64,000 nucleotides of DNA from Gaeumannomyces sp. JS-464 (lineage: Eukaryota > Ascomycota > Sordariomycetes > Magnaporthales > Magnaporthaceae), in assembly GCA_002197995.1 (NCBI GenBank), contig NGZR01000006.1, positions 1,787,001 to 1,851,000 of the forward strand, given 5' to 3'. The position numbers and the translations under genes were made by a program. The notes under the pieces were generated by a model. It was not told the DNA's origin. It saw nothing but the letters and a program-made list of their open reading frames with translations, and made no database searches. Shown here piece by piece: positions 32,430 to 44,545 of this stretch; the first letter of the stretch is position 1, and every line of letters begins with the position of its first letter.

Positions 32430-35400
32430 TATTAGCGGATATAAAACTGGACTTCCCCGAGCTCGAAAGGGCTATCGAAATAACCGAAAACCCCCCGAAG
32501 GAAACCGACGGTACCGCCGGCTAACAATTCCAAAGCCAAAGCCCCCAATACATTAACGCCGCTTTTACGTATGCCAGCAGCTAACCGGATATAACAAACG
32601 CATGGCAATAAGGCCCGGCGTTTAAGGCTTCGCCCTGAACGCCGTGCTTTAACCGCCGTTTAAACGAACGTTTAACGTAGCTGGAAAACGGGGGCTACTT
32701 TATTCCAACTATTTTGGAGCTAAAATATTAACGTGGTGCTAATGTAGGAGCCTTTTAGCGCGTGAAAAAGGAAGTTTATACTTTACACCCACCCGTCGTA
32801 CGAGCTATTTACTTTAGTAAATAGCTAGCACGACCACCAAACTAAGCCTCGGGTAATAATTTACGTACGAAAAGACCCGGGGCTTCGGCCCGTAGCGGAC
32901 CGGCCGGCAGGCAGCACCCGAAACATCTTTTAGCTTACCGTTACCGGGTGCACTTTTATTAACGTATATAAACTTTTAAAAAACCTTTCGAAACCCTCGT
33001 TAAACTTTTTACTACGTTAACGCTTAACGGCAAAATGTATTATAGCTAAAAACTTTAACGCAAGGTTCCCGGCGTGGGATCCGGTTAAAGGTAATAGGAA
33101 TAAAAGCCAGGATATAATTTAATAGGCTAATATTTATAACCTTTTCCTACTTACCGACCCAGGTTAACCTACGTATAACGATAAAAGCGTTTTGGACCTT
33201 ACCTTTTCCAACGCCCTTTTAATAACAGCGGAAATCGACCCTTCGCTAGCAACCGATTCGGACCACCGCTCGATACGAATCGAGGTTTTTAAACCTAATA
33301 ACTCCGTTCCGAACTGCTAGCGTATTACGCTATTAAACGATAAACTACCGATTTTCGCAAACGCGGTAGCAACGAGGGCTGGCAGCCTACCGCCATTTTT
33401 AAATCCAAACATTACGAATTATTTGGATAAAACGGCCGAAGCATTAACAAACCTGCTAAAAAATGCGTTAATAGCTTTCGGCCGGGGGCTTAAAGCTAAA
33501 AGAAAAGGCCAACCCTAATGGAACGAAAAGTGCGCTAACGCCCAACGGGACCTCGCAAAAGCTATGGGAAACGGCGGGCTTTTTACGGCTAAAACCCGTG
33601 CTTTAAAAGCAACGGTTCGAACGGCTAAAAAACAGCATTAAGCCAGCGTGCTAAAAAAAATGGATTCCCCGAAAACGCTATACCGTGCTGTAAAACGGCA
33701 TAAATTTACACCCGCTATACGACTTCCCCCGTTAAATATTAACGAGGAGTTTATAATAGCCTTAAAAGATAAAGCGGAAGTATTAAATCGTAAAATCCTC
33801 CGTAGGTTTACGGCGGAGGACGACTTATAAAAAGACCCGTTATAGTAAAAGGCTACCTAAAAAACCGCACAAATCCCGTGGGACCCCCACGTCCCCCTAA
33901 AGAATGCCGGAAATGCACCGTCGGCTTGGCAAATACGGCCCCGGGCGTCGACTTCTTAACGGTTAAACTGCTTACAGCGGTTTAGCCGGCAATAAAGGAA
34001 TACGTTAAAGCTTTTTTCGAAACCTGCTTTAAAGCCGGGCACCACCCGGGCCTTTTCCGTATAGCGGAAATGGTTATGCTAAAAAAGCCGAATAAAACGG
34101 ATATAACGGACCCAAAATCCTACCGCCCGATAGCTTTGCTCCCGTGCTTAAAAAAAGGGCTAAAACGGCTAATAGCTTCGCGGATAGCGTCCTTCGCATT
34201 ACAATACGGGCTTATAGCCCCGCAATACGCCGAGGCTACCTCGAAAAAGGCCGCCATTAATTTAACGGCATGCGTGGCTTATAAAGTGAAACGGGCTTTC
34301 CAAAAGCATAAATCGGCCGCTTTCGTTACCATAAATGTGCAAAGGGCTTTCGACGCCGTACTCCGCTAAAGGCTTTTTCGGAAACTTTTAAAGCAAGGTT
34401 AGGATTTAACGTTAGTACGATGGGTATTATCTTTTGCAAAAAATAGGGTGGTTAAAATGCGTTTGGAAAACGCTACGGCACCCTCTTTTTCCCCGGACTG
34501 CGAGCTACCCCAAAGGTTACCGGCGTTACCAGTTTTATTTATGCTTTATATGGTTAAAATCCTACCCAAAGCAAAAGCGGTTAAATACGAATACGCGGAC
34601 GATATAGGCATTTGCGTAACGAGTAGCACTTCGGAAAAAGTGCTTCCGTAAAACAGGGGCAACGGTAATGGAAATCCTCCGCTAAAAAAAGGCTAATAAA
34701 ATAGCTTTCGACCCGGGAAAGTGCGAGCTTATGCACTTTTTTAGCGGAAAAATCCCACAACCTCGGCGGTTACGGCGAAAGGCTTTACCATACAATAAGC
34801 TATAGGAGTTTTACGGTAGTTAAAAGTCCTTTTTAACCAAAGGTTTAATTTTAAAACTTACGTAAATAATAAGGCTGCAAAAGCCTAAAACGTTGCTAAC
34901 CACTTCCGGAAGTTTACGAATTCGATAAAAGGGATACCGGCACATTCGGTTTACAAAACCGTTATAACGGTTATAATCTTTACGGTTTTATACGAAACCG
35001 AGGTATGGTATAAAAGTAAAACTAAACCACACCCGTATAAGCCGGCATAATAGCAAATTATTCGTTAAAACCATTTAATCGAACGGGTTAATAAAGCTTT
35101 AACCGCGTTTTTTAAAGCAATAGTTTTAATTTAAAAAACCATATCGATAAACGCATTGCATTACGAATTTGGCATTTTAAACGCCCAAACGCTTTTAAAA
35201 TAAGCCCGCTTCCGTTTTGCGGCCCGTATAAATACGGTTCCGGAAAATCACCCCCTAACCGCAACGGTTAAACCGGCTTTTAACGCCCGAGGGTTTAGGG
35301 CAGGCTTACTCGGCAAGCTTGCAACTTTTTTGCAAAAAACGGCCGGACTTTTTCCAGCTTACACCCGCCCGGCTTACCTCCCTTATAAATATATAAGGTT

Positions 35401-35640
35401 TACGGTGGCTATATAAAAAAAGCAAACAGCCGCTAAAGCATTTATAGCGTGGCTTTATACCCTCCCACTTACCGACGTTATAATATATAGCGACGGGTTT
35501 AAAGCAAAAGACGGGGCAGTTGGATACGGCTAAGTAATATACCAAACCGGCTAACGCAAACTTTCCGGGCACGGCCGGTTAGCGTATCCGGCGGAAGTAT
35601 TCGACGGCGAAGCGGAAGGGGCCCGAATAAGCCTCCGTAA
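32430..35640 (+). pseudogene. LINE copy 2 ORF2: endonuclease, RT, RNase H
   Basis: The endonuclease begins near 32,690 (NINVVLM, stop, EPF, family pattern xxDVVLxQEP). RT spans about 33,560-34,700, with open frames at 33,648-33,830, 34,070-34,369 and 34,448-34,651. They show MLKKPNKTDITDPKSYRPIA, LPQRLPALPVLFMLYMVKIL and the catalytic box YADDIGICVTS, which is intact. RNase H near 35,485-35,540 reads YSDGFKAKDGAVGYG. It is closed by stops between blocks. The function would be target-primed reverse transcription. Confidence 0.85.
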
Positions 35641-36770
35641 AGCCGTTTAAAGCTTCCGCAATTGCATTTTCCACTTATGCCTCGATAACACCTCGGCGGT
35701 TAACGGCTGTTTAAGCACGGCCCTTAATAGTTTATAAAAGGCTTTTAAAAAAATTTATTGCTTTATAAATAAATACTAGGTATACGTACGCTGGTCCCCG
35801 GGTTATATGGGAATCCCCGAAAACGAAAAGGCAAACGCCAAAGCAAAGTTAAAATCGGCCTTGCTAATACCCTAACATTTTAAACTAACGGTGGCCGGAA
35901 TAAAAACTTTAGCCCGGAAAACAGCCCGGGACGCCCGGAACGCATGGTTTAAAAACAACTTTCCGGATCGGTATAAAGCTATAAGCTTTCCGCCGGTACT
36001 ATAACACACGCTCGAAACGTTGCAATTGCACCGAAAGGTATTGCAACGGCTAATAACCGCACGCACCGGCCACGGGGATTTCGACTAGTACTACCGAAAG
36101 TTTTAACACGAAAACGATAACCCGTACCGTTACGGAAAAAACAAATCCTTTTCCCACCTTGTATTTTACAGGTTAGCTAAAACGGTAAAAAACAAATGGC
36201 TTATAACGGACCTTCCCCCGGCTTTTAATAGGCCCGGATATTAAAAACGGCTTTTTTAAAAGCCCTCCCTTTTTGCTTCGTTCGTTAAAACCACCAACTA
36301 TTACACTATCGCCGAACGATAATAACAAAGCCTAAAAAGCCTATATTTAACCTTTTCCTTTATATTATTAAAATTAATAGTAGGCTCGTTAATCCCCTGC
36401 ATTTTAGGCCGGGCTTAAAAGAGGTTCCGAAAACCTTTTCCCCCGTTTAAACCCGGCTTTACCCTTTTTCCGGCATACCCGCCGGCTAATAGCATTATTA
36501 CCACCCGCAGCGCTTTATAACGCCCCGGCGTATTTTTACGCTTTATTATTAATTGCCCGCTCGCTAATAAAAAGCGCCGAAATGCGGCCTAACCTCCGTA
36601 TGCTTTCGGGTTTAATTTGTTAACCGCTTTAATAGCAGCATATAGCCTAATATTAAGCTTAAATAGCGTTAGCACGTTATATGCCTTTTAAAAGGCAAAA
36701 ACTAGTAAATCCCGATTTACTAACGTTAAATATACTTATTTATTTACTTTTTTTCTCACTTTTTACTTTC

Positions 36771-37495
36771 CCCCGAAAAATTCTTCCTAACGGACCTACT
36801 GTTAATGGCCGTTAAAAAAGCCCGGCCATTTTTGGTACTAATTCCACCAAAATAAGTCGGAAACGCTATGTAAACGCTAACAAACTAATTGGCTTTATTT
36901 TACCCGCGTTCGCCGGCGTCCTTTTAATAACGACGATAACGACGCAACTGGCTAAAAGTGCAAAAAAAGTAGGCTGGCAAAAGTTCGAAGTGCCTATTGC
37001 TAATTAATAAAAAAGCTTACACCCTTTACAGCCCAAAGCGCGCCTCGCGCGCGCCGAAACCTTTAACAATCGGATTGCTCCAACCTCCGCGCATTACCAG
37101 GCTAACCGCCTTTCGACTTCCTTTTCGCTTTCGCTTCGCGCACCAAACCGAAACGATTCCGAAATGCATAAGAAAATTACAGGCCGGCAAGCAGTTAAAA
37201 TACATTGGACGAATAGCCGGCCCGGCCGCCGCCGTCCCCCGCCATTTTCGGGACTCCTCGTCCTTACCACCCACGCGACTCTTCCTCGGTCGACCGCACC
37301 CACGACACGCACGGCGCAAGTTTGGCCTGCTGCATAAGCACGCACGCGCAAGATTTTTAAAATCTTAAGCGGTTTTGTTTGTTACCCGTATCGTGCACGG
37401 CTTCGATCGTCCTACGATTGCGCAGCGTATCGTTAACACGCGATAAACACACAAGGAGCACTTTGGGCTGGGAATAGGCTCTTTAACCCCCGATT
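36771..37495. other. Unassigned segment with a GC-rich part
   Basis: The part 37,010-37,480 is GC-rich with CGCGCCTCGCGCGCGCC near 37,038 and shows little RIP. Open frames on both strands (36,997-37,368 plus; 37,026-37,351 minus) overlap each other and no domain is recognised. Confidence 0.35.
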
Positions 37496-37499
37496 CTTT

Positions 37500-37890
37500 T
37501 CTTTGGCCGGGCTTAGGGGTGGACCACAGCGGTACCCCCCGCTTTTGCACCTTCCCGGCACTTTGCCGGCCGACTGCTTTTCTCTACCACTCGCGGCGCT
37601 TATTGCGCCGCTCGCAACGCTTACAGCGCCCTGGCGTTTACTCGCCCTTTTGCCGATTGCCCGCTTACTAACAAGGAGCGCCGGAATGCGGCCCGAACTC
37701 CGTGTGCCTTGGGCTTGCCCCTTGGTTTAATTTGTTAGCCGCCTCGATAGCAACATATAGCATCGTGTTAAGCTTAGGTAGCGCTAGCACGTCATATGCC
37801 CCTTGGGAGGCAGGGACTGGTAAATCCAAACTAGCTGACGTTAAATATACTCTTTTTCTCTCTCTCTTTCTCTTTTTCACTCACTCTTTT
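37500..37890 (+). mobile_element. 5'-truncated LINE copy 3 (3' UTR only)
   Basis: About 350 bp match the 3' UTRs of copies 1 and 2 in the plus sense, ending TTAAATATACT near 37,851. A CT-rich tail (37,852-37,890) follows. It is a typical 5'-truncated insertion. It retains CpA and TpG where copies 1 and 2 have TpA, so it is nearer the unmutated sequence. Confidence 0.75.
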
Positions 37891-38039
37891 ATAAGGAAGG
37901 AAAAGGGAAGAGAGGCGCGGCGCGCCGAAGGCGCGATGCGGTAGAAAAAGCGGTGCGGCGTTTTATCGCACGGGCTATTCCGCGGCGCGTGCTTACGTGG
38001 ATGCTTGCGGCGTGCGGTGAACTGCTTTACGCCGTTACA
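37881..38039 (-). repeat. Partial, RIP-altered copy of the 215-bp solo LTR
   Basis: This aligns with 12,855-13,016 in the same orientation, ending GCCGTTACA at 38,031-38,039. The other ~55 bp of the LTR are missing, where LINE copy 3 abuts. Differences include C-to-T and G-to-A transitions. Confidence 0.75.
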
Positions 38040-39660
38040 ATCATTAGGTGTTGGTCCTAATTTACACGCCTATGGCAGCGCTTTCGGAGCTAAACCTTGC
38101 TTTTTTTAAGCCTCCGATAAACAGCAACCGGGGAAAGCTTAAGCGGGGATAAACTCAACTTTAAATAATACTAATAAGCAGCGATAAGGCTGCAAAGCTC
38201 CACTTTTAGTTACAGCCAAATTACCCGGCACCGGCTTTAACCAAAACGGCTTTCCCTAAACTTGTAAAGCTATTCCCAAAACTTTAATCGCGAACGCGGT
38301 TCTTTTACCGTGTTTATATCGTCGACATGGCCGTATCCTTATCGTTAACGACGACACCGCGTAGGCAAATGCTATGTCCTAAAAGTCCACTTTTTAGGCC
38401 GACCATGGCCGCGTTTTTTGGAAGCGGCGGGGCGGGCCGGTTATTCATTGTCGAAAGCGTCGACGAACTTTTAAACGTCCATAAAGTTCCAAAAGGGCTC
38501 CCACGTATCGTCCTCGGACCGTAATCCTTTTAACGCACGAGGTACTTTGTATTAGCTTCTTCCCCGTCGCGGCCAACGATCCGTTCGACCTTGTACCTTT
38601 TGTTATTAAAGTTTCCAAAATTCGCAAATTTGTTTGCCTTAGGGGCGTGCGTAACTAATTTAACCCTCGATCGTGGTAGGAGCTTTTATCCTACCGCGAA
38701 ACGTCTTTTGGTTAGCAGCTTTTGTTAACGGCTGGCGTTTAAGCTAAGTTGTTTGCGATGCCGATGGTAAAATGGCTAAAAGAATTGGATAATCGCGGTT
38801 ACCTCGCCGCTAATAGTCGCAAATTGAAAGTCCGCATATAAAAGTGGAAAATAGCTAAAAGTTGCACTTGTAGCTTTCGGAATCCCTTATACGGGTGGCG
38901 CGCTAAAAACCGGAACTCCCGGATTTGGTTTTCGGGCTTATCGTTGGAGCCGGGTGCTGCGTAAAGCGGCCTGCTGTTCGGCAAAGCTCTTTTTGCTACG
39001 CTTACATGGCGGCTGTGGACCTCCGTTATCCACGTTAAGTCCGCTACCTTAAAAGTGGGCAGCAGTGCTGTGTTAGCGATTTTCGTTTGCGTCGTGGTCC
39101 TTTTGCCGCTTCGCGTTGCGTCGTTCGAGCTCGTCATTGCTATCGTTATCATTGGTCGTTTCCTTGGCCGCTTTATTGCGAAAGGCTGCCTCGGAAATGG
39201 GCACCTCGCTACGCAAATATGGGGCGGCCTGTTTACCGCTATAGGTTATTAGGTATTATGCTAAAGGATACTCGGTTAAGGCAGGAACAAGGCTTAGCGG
39301 AGCTAAAGGGTAAGGTGACGCTAAAAAAAGCGTTTGTTACTGCTGGCTTGGCGGAGCTTCGTCGTTTACCTTTAGGACGTTGTAAGCTTCGTTTAACTTC
39401 GGCAGCTTATCGTTTAGTGTTTGGTTTAGCATATTCCTTATCGGTCCCGGCGGAAGGGTAAAACCAATCAAAGCTTCCGACGATTTGCCGGCGTCCGGCC
39501 GCGAACCATTCCTTTTAACCGCCGAATTTCCGGCCCTATTAACTTGGCCTAGCCCGTGGATAACGAAAGCCCTTACGGCGTTGCCACCGGCGCCGGACGA
39601 CGTATTGGAATCCTAGCTTGCCCGGGCGTGTTAGCGTAACGACTCGCCTAAAAATAAATG
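38040..39660 (-). pseudogene. Degenerate ORF ending in a chromodomain
   Basis: On the minus strand, from right to left, are GQVNRAGNSAVKRNGSRPDA near 39,540 and a charged stretch NDELERRNAKRQKDHDANEN near 39,110. Next come GGPQPPCKRSKKSFAEQQAA near 38,990 and finally YKVERIVGRDGEEANTKYLV, stop, then a one-base frame change and KGLRSEDDTWEPFWNFMDV (38,450-38,595). The last part is a clear chromodomain. It may be the end of a chromovirus whose RT/IN is lost, or a chromodomain cargo protein. No integrase motif is visible upstream, which mildly favours the latter. Confidence 0.5.
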
Positions 39661-41606
39661 GAAAATTATGTACATACCTCCACCGGTAACGTTACCGCGA
39701 TTATGTCCGGTAGGGAAAAGTTTTTCGATTAGCATAAAAAAATCGTCGGATTGGCCGTTTTCATTATTAAATTCGCCATCGCCGGGGATTTCGATTACAT
39801 TTGCCTTAAAAGGTAGGTTAACGCCGTATAAGGGATTATATGTAAATTGCCGTAATAAATTTAAATTTCCGGCGGTTAATACAAAAAGCTGCCCATATTA
39901 AGCTCGAAAACCTCGGCCATTAAACTTTTAATTAACCGCAATTTTAGGGTTATAAAAAAACTAACGATTTATAATACAATGGATATTAAAAAAGAGTTTA
40001 AATTTAATAAACGCAAAAGGCTTTGGGAAAATAACTAAAGTGTAATTACATTACAAACTAACAGCTTTAAATTTAAAAACACCGGGGGAACGAAAAATAC
40101 ATATATGCATATGCGAAAAGCGTAAAGTCGGTTATAACACCGGCAAACAAAGTACAAGCAACAGTTCGTGCTAGCCATCCATAACCCTTTATCCACAAGT
40201 TTTATCGACTTTCGATAATATATAACTTGCTGCTTTTAATATCGTTACAGAAAATAAAAAAGCGTCGATTTAATAGTTCCTCGTATTTTTGCCAATTATG
40301 CAATTGCCGATACGGGAGTAAAACAACTGGAAAAGGTAACCCCGTAAAATATCGTCGTCGTTACGAATTAAATCCCTAACCTAACCACACGAAATCGCCC
40401 ACGGCGTTTCCGAAAACTGCTTAGGATAACCCGACGATATAACATAAGCTCGTTATTTCCTTTTCCTGCGCTTTGTTTCGCCTTTTAAACGGGCTTGCCC
40501 CATTTTCCCTTTTTATGCCGCTCGACGCGCGCTAATAGCAATGCGGGACCTAACTGGCGTAAAAAGGGGTTTATAAGCGCCGTCGTTTTATCCCACCGGC
40601 TTTTTTCCAAAACTTGTATTTGCTTTACTATCGCCCAAATTGCGCCAAAGGTGCGAACCTATCGTTAAATGCTAATTAGTTTTTTCCGGCGTAATTCGCA
40701 AATCGCCGAGGGCAACATGCGGTATCGCCTCCGGATTCCTTGCTTTTTTTGCTAACTCCCTTACCGGGGTTTTCATTACCCCGTTTGCGGAAAATTAACT
40801 TATTGCTTATAAATTTTAAGCGTAAAAGCCGTCGAAACCAGGTTTTGCTTTTACCTCCCGTATAACCTGCCTTTTTGCATATTTCGTCGCGGTTATACTA
40901 ATCGGTCCGATTACGACAAATAAGCTGCAAGGTAGTGGAAAAAGGCCTCCCTAAAACAAAACACAAAGGGAAAAAAAGGCTTTTTAAAATCTTTGCATTG
41001 TTAGTAACGCTTGCGGCATTTTTGTAACTAGTCGGGATAGGTTGGTTTGCGAATTGCTCCGAGGATCCTTCGAAAATACCGAGGGTTAGGAGGCTTCGCG
41101 GACGAAGGGAAAAGGCAAAAAATGGCGGGCGGGGGCCGGGCGGATAGGATCGCACGTTTAATACGAAAAAAAGGCAGGTTTTTAATCGCTTAGCGTTAAC
41201 AAGAGTCGGAAATGTCCAGTAAATAAAGTTGCGTTCGGAATTAAAGCGAATGGGAAAGTTAATAATAAACGATAATAAAAAGGGGGACGAGGGCGCAGTA
41301 ATCGCGGGATACGACGTGATTTAAAGCTAAAGCTTAAAAGGAAAAGGGATAAAAAAGGGCGTCGTTTAAGCCCAAATAGACAAAGACTAGGATCGTGGTT
41401 AAAACGCGATAATATTATAGCCTAGCGAAAAGTAAGCGGGAAAAATAAGGATATAAAGTTAAAAGTATAACAAAAGGACTTTGGGGGATTGGAGCTTTAT
41501 TTATATCGCGGCCCGAAACGTCGAAAGCACGGCGCACTGTTTGGGGAAAGCGCTATACCCGATTAAAATGGGCGCTAAACTTGGAAGGGCAGGCAGCGAT
41601 TTCGCG
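39661..41606. other. Unassigned right end of the 41-kb insertion
   Basis: RIP-altered sequence without a recognised gene. Short open frames at 39,668-39,901 (plus) and 40,898-41,155 (minus) lack motifs. The last bases before the TTTACTT repeat contain the complement of AAATCGCTG, the possible right terminal inverted repeat. Confidence 0.4.
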
Positions 41607-41607
41607 T

Positions 41608-44097
41608 TTACTTTTTTAAAATCCATATAAACCTGTCCGGGTGTAATTACGAATTTTAAAATAGCAACCTTTTGCAAATTCTATTCGCATTTTTTTGGTT
41701 TAATGAAAAGCTTTGCATTAAATAGCTTTTAAAGCATTTTATATACGTGTTATTTATGCTTTTTTATCGTTTTCGAAAATATTAAAATGTTATTTAAATA
41801 CGCGAAGATAAAAATGTTAAAATACTTACGTAGCACGTGGTTAATTATTTTTTGGAATGTGGCTAAAACGTTAATAAACCCGAAAATTATTATTAAAATT
41901 TTATAGCATTTAAATTTTATTTTAAAAGTTATAAACCACTTTTAACCTTTTTTAATTCGTATTAAATTGTAAGCTTTTTTTAAGTTGAAAACCGTAAAAT
42001 ATTAGGTTTTACCGAGTTTATTTCGTAATTTATCGATAAAAAGCAAAAAGTATCGATTTTTAATAATGGTTTTATTTAGCGGGCGGTAATCGATGCATAT
42101 TCGCTTCGTTTTTTTTTTTTTTTTATTTATAAAATCCCGTATTTTATTTAAAAGTCGGACGGTTTAATATGTCCTTTTCGTAAATTTTCTTTTAATTGTT
42201 TTTTTTAGCACTTTTTATAATTAAAAGCTAAATTAATACAATTTTTAATACTTAAACTACGTTTTTAATTTAAATTTAATTTTAAAATCAAATTGTTTAT
42301 ATTCGGGAAACACCGTTTTTAAATCTTTTTTAAACAATTTTCGTATTTATAATTTTTTTTAAAACATTCGCAAGCCGTTTTTTAATTTTAATTTAATCGT
42401 TTTAATCGCTTTTTATTTTAAATAATCGTGTATTTGTTAATATTAAATGCGAAGGTGGATTGTTAAGTTTTGTTACCGTTATAACCTTTTTTCGTCGCTT
42501 TTTATATTTACGGTTTAAAGTTTATAATTAGTAAACCGTTTTAATTATTTGTAGCTTTTCCTTTTAAATTTAACTAATAATTTAGTTTATTTGTAAATTG
42601 TTTTTTTTAAACTAAAAAATTCCGAAATTAATATTTCCTTTTTTTATATTTAATTTATTTAATATAATAATAACGTTTTCTTTATTTTAAATGCGTAATG
42701 TTATTGGTTGTGTTTTTAATCGATTTATCCCTTATTATAAACGATAGGTATTTTTTTAACCGTTTTTAATTAGTACGGTTAATGTTTTCGTTTCGTAGGA
42801 ATTTTATACCGTTTAATTGTTTATAACGACATATAATCGTTTTATATTTCGTAATTAATTATTATGTTAACCTTTTTTTTTTTAAAATTTTATTTAAAAT
42901 GTTAATAAATCGTACGGTTAATTCGATTTTGCTATTACGAAAGTTTTTATCGGTTTTTTTTCCTTCCCATTTTATGCTTTTCATTTTAGGTAGTTTTTTT
43001 TTTTTTTTTAATAAAAAAAACAAATACGTACGTTCGTTTTTTTATCCGGGTTAAACGGGATATACGTTCGCGTAATTTTTTAATGCTAAATTTCCGCTTT
43101 TTATACCATATGTTTTTTTTGCATTTTATAATTTCGCACTTTTTTAATCGAGCATTTTAGTAACGTATAATATTAAATGCCGTTTGTTAAGTTTAAAAAC
43201 TGTAACGAATTTGTTATTTTAAACTAGTTCCTACCGTGGCAATTAAAATGCTAAACGAGGTTTAATTTTTAACTTTATTTTTTAACTTTCGTAGGAAAAA
43301 ATCGTGTTTAAGTTTAGGTTGTAAATGGAATTTGCACTTTTTATAAATACATTTTGCTTAAAATAAATGCAAATGTCCAGGGTGTTTTAAATCGATATTA
43401 AAGTAGTTTTTAGGTTTTAACGCAGCTTTTTTAGCTCGTTTACGTTGTCGAAATGGTAGTTACGTATTTAACTTTTATTAATTGTTAAACTACGATAAAA
43501 GTTAACCGTTATCCTTTTTTGCCGGGGTAGTGTGGTATAACAAGCCATTTAAGTGTTCGGGAACTTTAACTTTTTAAAAACATTTCGAAATATTAAAGCG
43601 TAAAAGCATATTAGTTTTTCCAGTTTGCTTAATTTTCGCGGATTATAAATATAAAGGTTTCGCCGTTCGGGCTTTTTGCTCGTTTTTAAAACTCGGTCGT
43701 TTCGAAGTTTTAACCGTTTTCGTTCATTTCGGCGTTGGTGTTTAACTTTTCGGGTTTGTAAAAAAGATAAGTTTAACTTAAAAGCTCTTTTCGAGTTTTT
43801 CCTTTTTCCGAACCACTTGCTAAAACTGCCTTTTGCTAGGTTTAACGAAAAGCGGCGTCGTTTTCTTTTCCAAATTTTTAAACCCGAAAACGATCCGCTA
43901 TTTTCCTTTATTATCGTAACCGACTTTTATAATTTTAAGCATAACAACGTTTTGTGGTTTCCAAAAGTACTATCCGGTAACCTTTTTATCGGATTAGTAT
44001 ATAACGCACATTTCGTCGTAATAGCACATTTAGCTAAACGCCGGCTTAAAGCATAGCCTTTTTTGCGTCGGGTTTTTTTGCGTTTGTTAAAAGTTAG
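41608..44097 (-). pseudogene. Gypsy G1, RT to gag fragment
   Basis: It is colinear with 47,820-50,300 of G2 in the same orientation. The RT box on the minus strand (about 41,770-41,835) reads FIFAYLNNILIFSKTIKKHK, family pattern YLDDILIFS with both Asp turned to Asn by RIP. It ends at GTTAG (44,093-44,097), the target site of G2, and resumes at 51,699. The left edge is the TTTACTT junction. Confidence 0.85.
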
Positions 44098-44545
44098 TAT
44101 TACAATTAAAGGTTTACTCCTAAGGTAAAACACTTCGGGGGTGGAAAAAACAGTATCGCTAATGCCGGTAAGCAGGGAATTACGTAACTTAAAAGGATAA
44201 TTTAATTGCTTACCCCAGGGGATGCTTAAAAGCTAACTTAAGTTAACTAATACCGAAGCCCCAATTAAAGCTATTTAAAATAATAAAATATTTATCCTTT
44301 ATATATACGCTACCTTTTACTTTGGGTTGGGTTAAATTTATAGCTTTACTATAAATCCATAAATCCCTTTTGGATTTGTTACTTTGTTACAAATCCATAA
44401 ATCCCTTTTGGATTTGTTGCTTTATTATAAATCCACAAATCCTTTTTGGTTTACGTAATTCTACGTAACCGGGGCGGGGCGGAGGCACCATTTCGGGGCC
44501 CCCTCCCGTTTTGCTGTTTTAAAGGCTTGCATGCTGGTCGTAACA
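44098..44545 (-). repeat. G2 3' LTR (448 bp)
   Basis: On the plus strand it begins TATTACAATT (a RIP-altered TGTTACAATT) and ends CGTAACA. It contains three copies of a ~38-bp unit around ATAAATCCCTTTTGGATTTG. Confidence 0.85.

Larger units (their letters stand above)
30477..36770 (+). mobile_element. Tad1-like non-LTR retrotransposon (LINE), copy 2, near full length
   Basis: This ~6.3-kb plus-strand copy is colinear with copy 1, in inverted orientation relative to it. It starts at CCTTCCTCGAAT (30,477) and its last conserved bases end at 36,736, followed by a T/A-rich tail. It carries ORF1 with CCHC knuckles, APE endonuclease, RT with intact YADD and RNase H. Stops from RIP are frequent, but several coding blocks stay open. 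Confidence 0.85.
389..41613 (+). mobile_element. Candidate degenerate Starship-like giant element (~41.2 kb)
   Basis: A single insertion interrupts Gypsy G1. The left flank ends and the right flank starts at the same point of the intact paralogue G2 (about 47,820). Both junctions share TTTACTT (388-394 and 41,607-41,613), and both fit TTAC(N7)A, a target pattern described for several Starships. A short imperfect inverted repeat lies inside the edges: AAGTCGCTG at 406-414 and the complement of AAATCGCTG at 41,594-41,602. The first gene inside the left edge is a DUF3435 recombinase-like pseudogene pointing inward, as Starship captains do. Cargo candidates are the NLR-type gene and a two-exon small gene. 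About 21 kb of the length is later LINE, Gypsy and solo LTR insertions, so the original size would be near 20 kb. The coordinates and repeats are seen; Starship identity is inferred. Confidence 0.6.

Noticed and set aside
37026..37368. Overlapping open frames in a GC-rich segment
   Set aside because: Three frames on both strands are open at once, which reflects base composition and offers no conserved motif.
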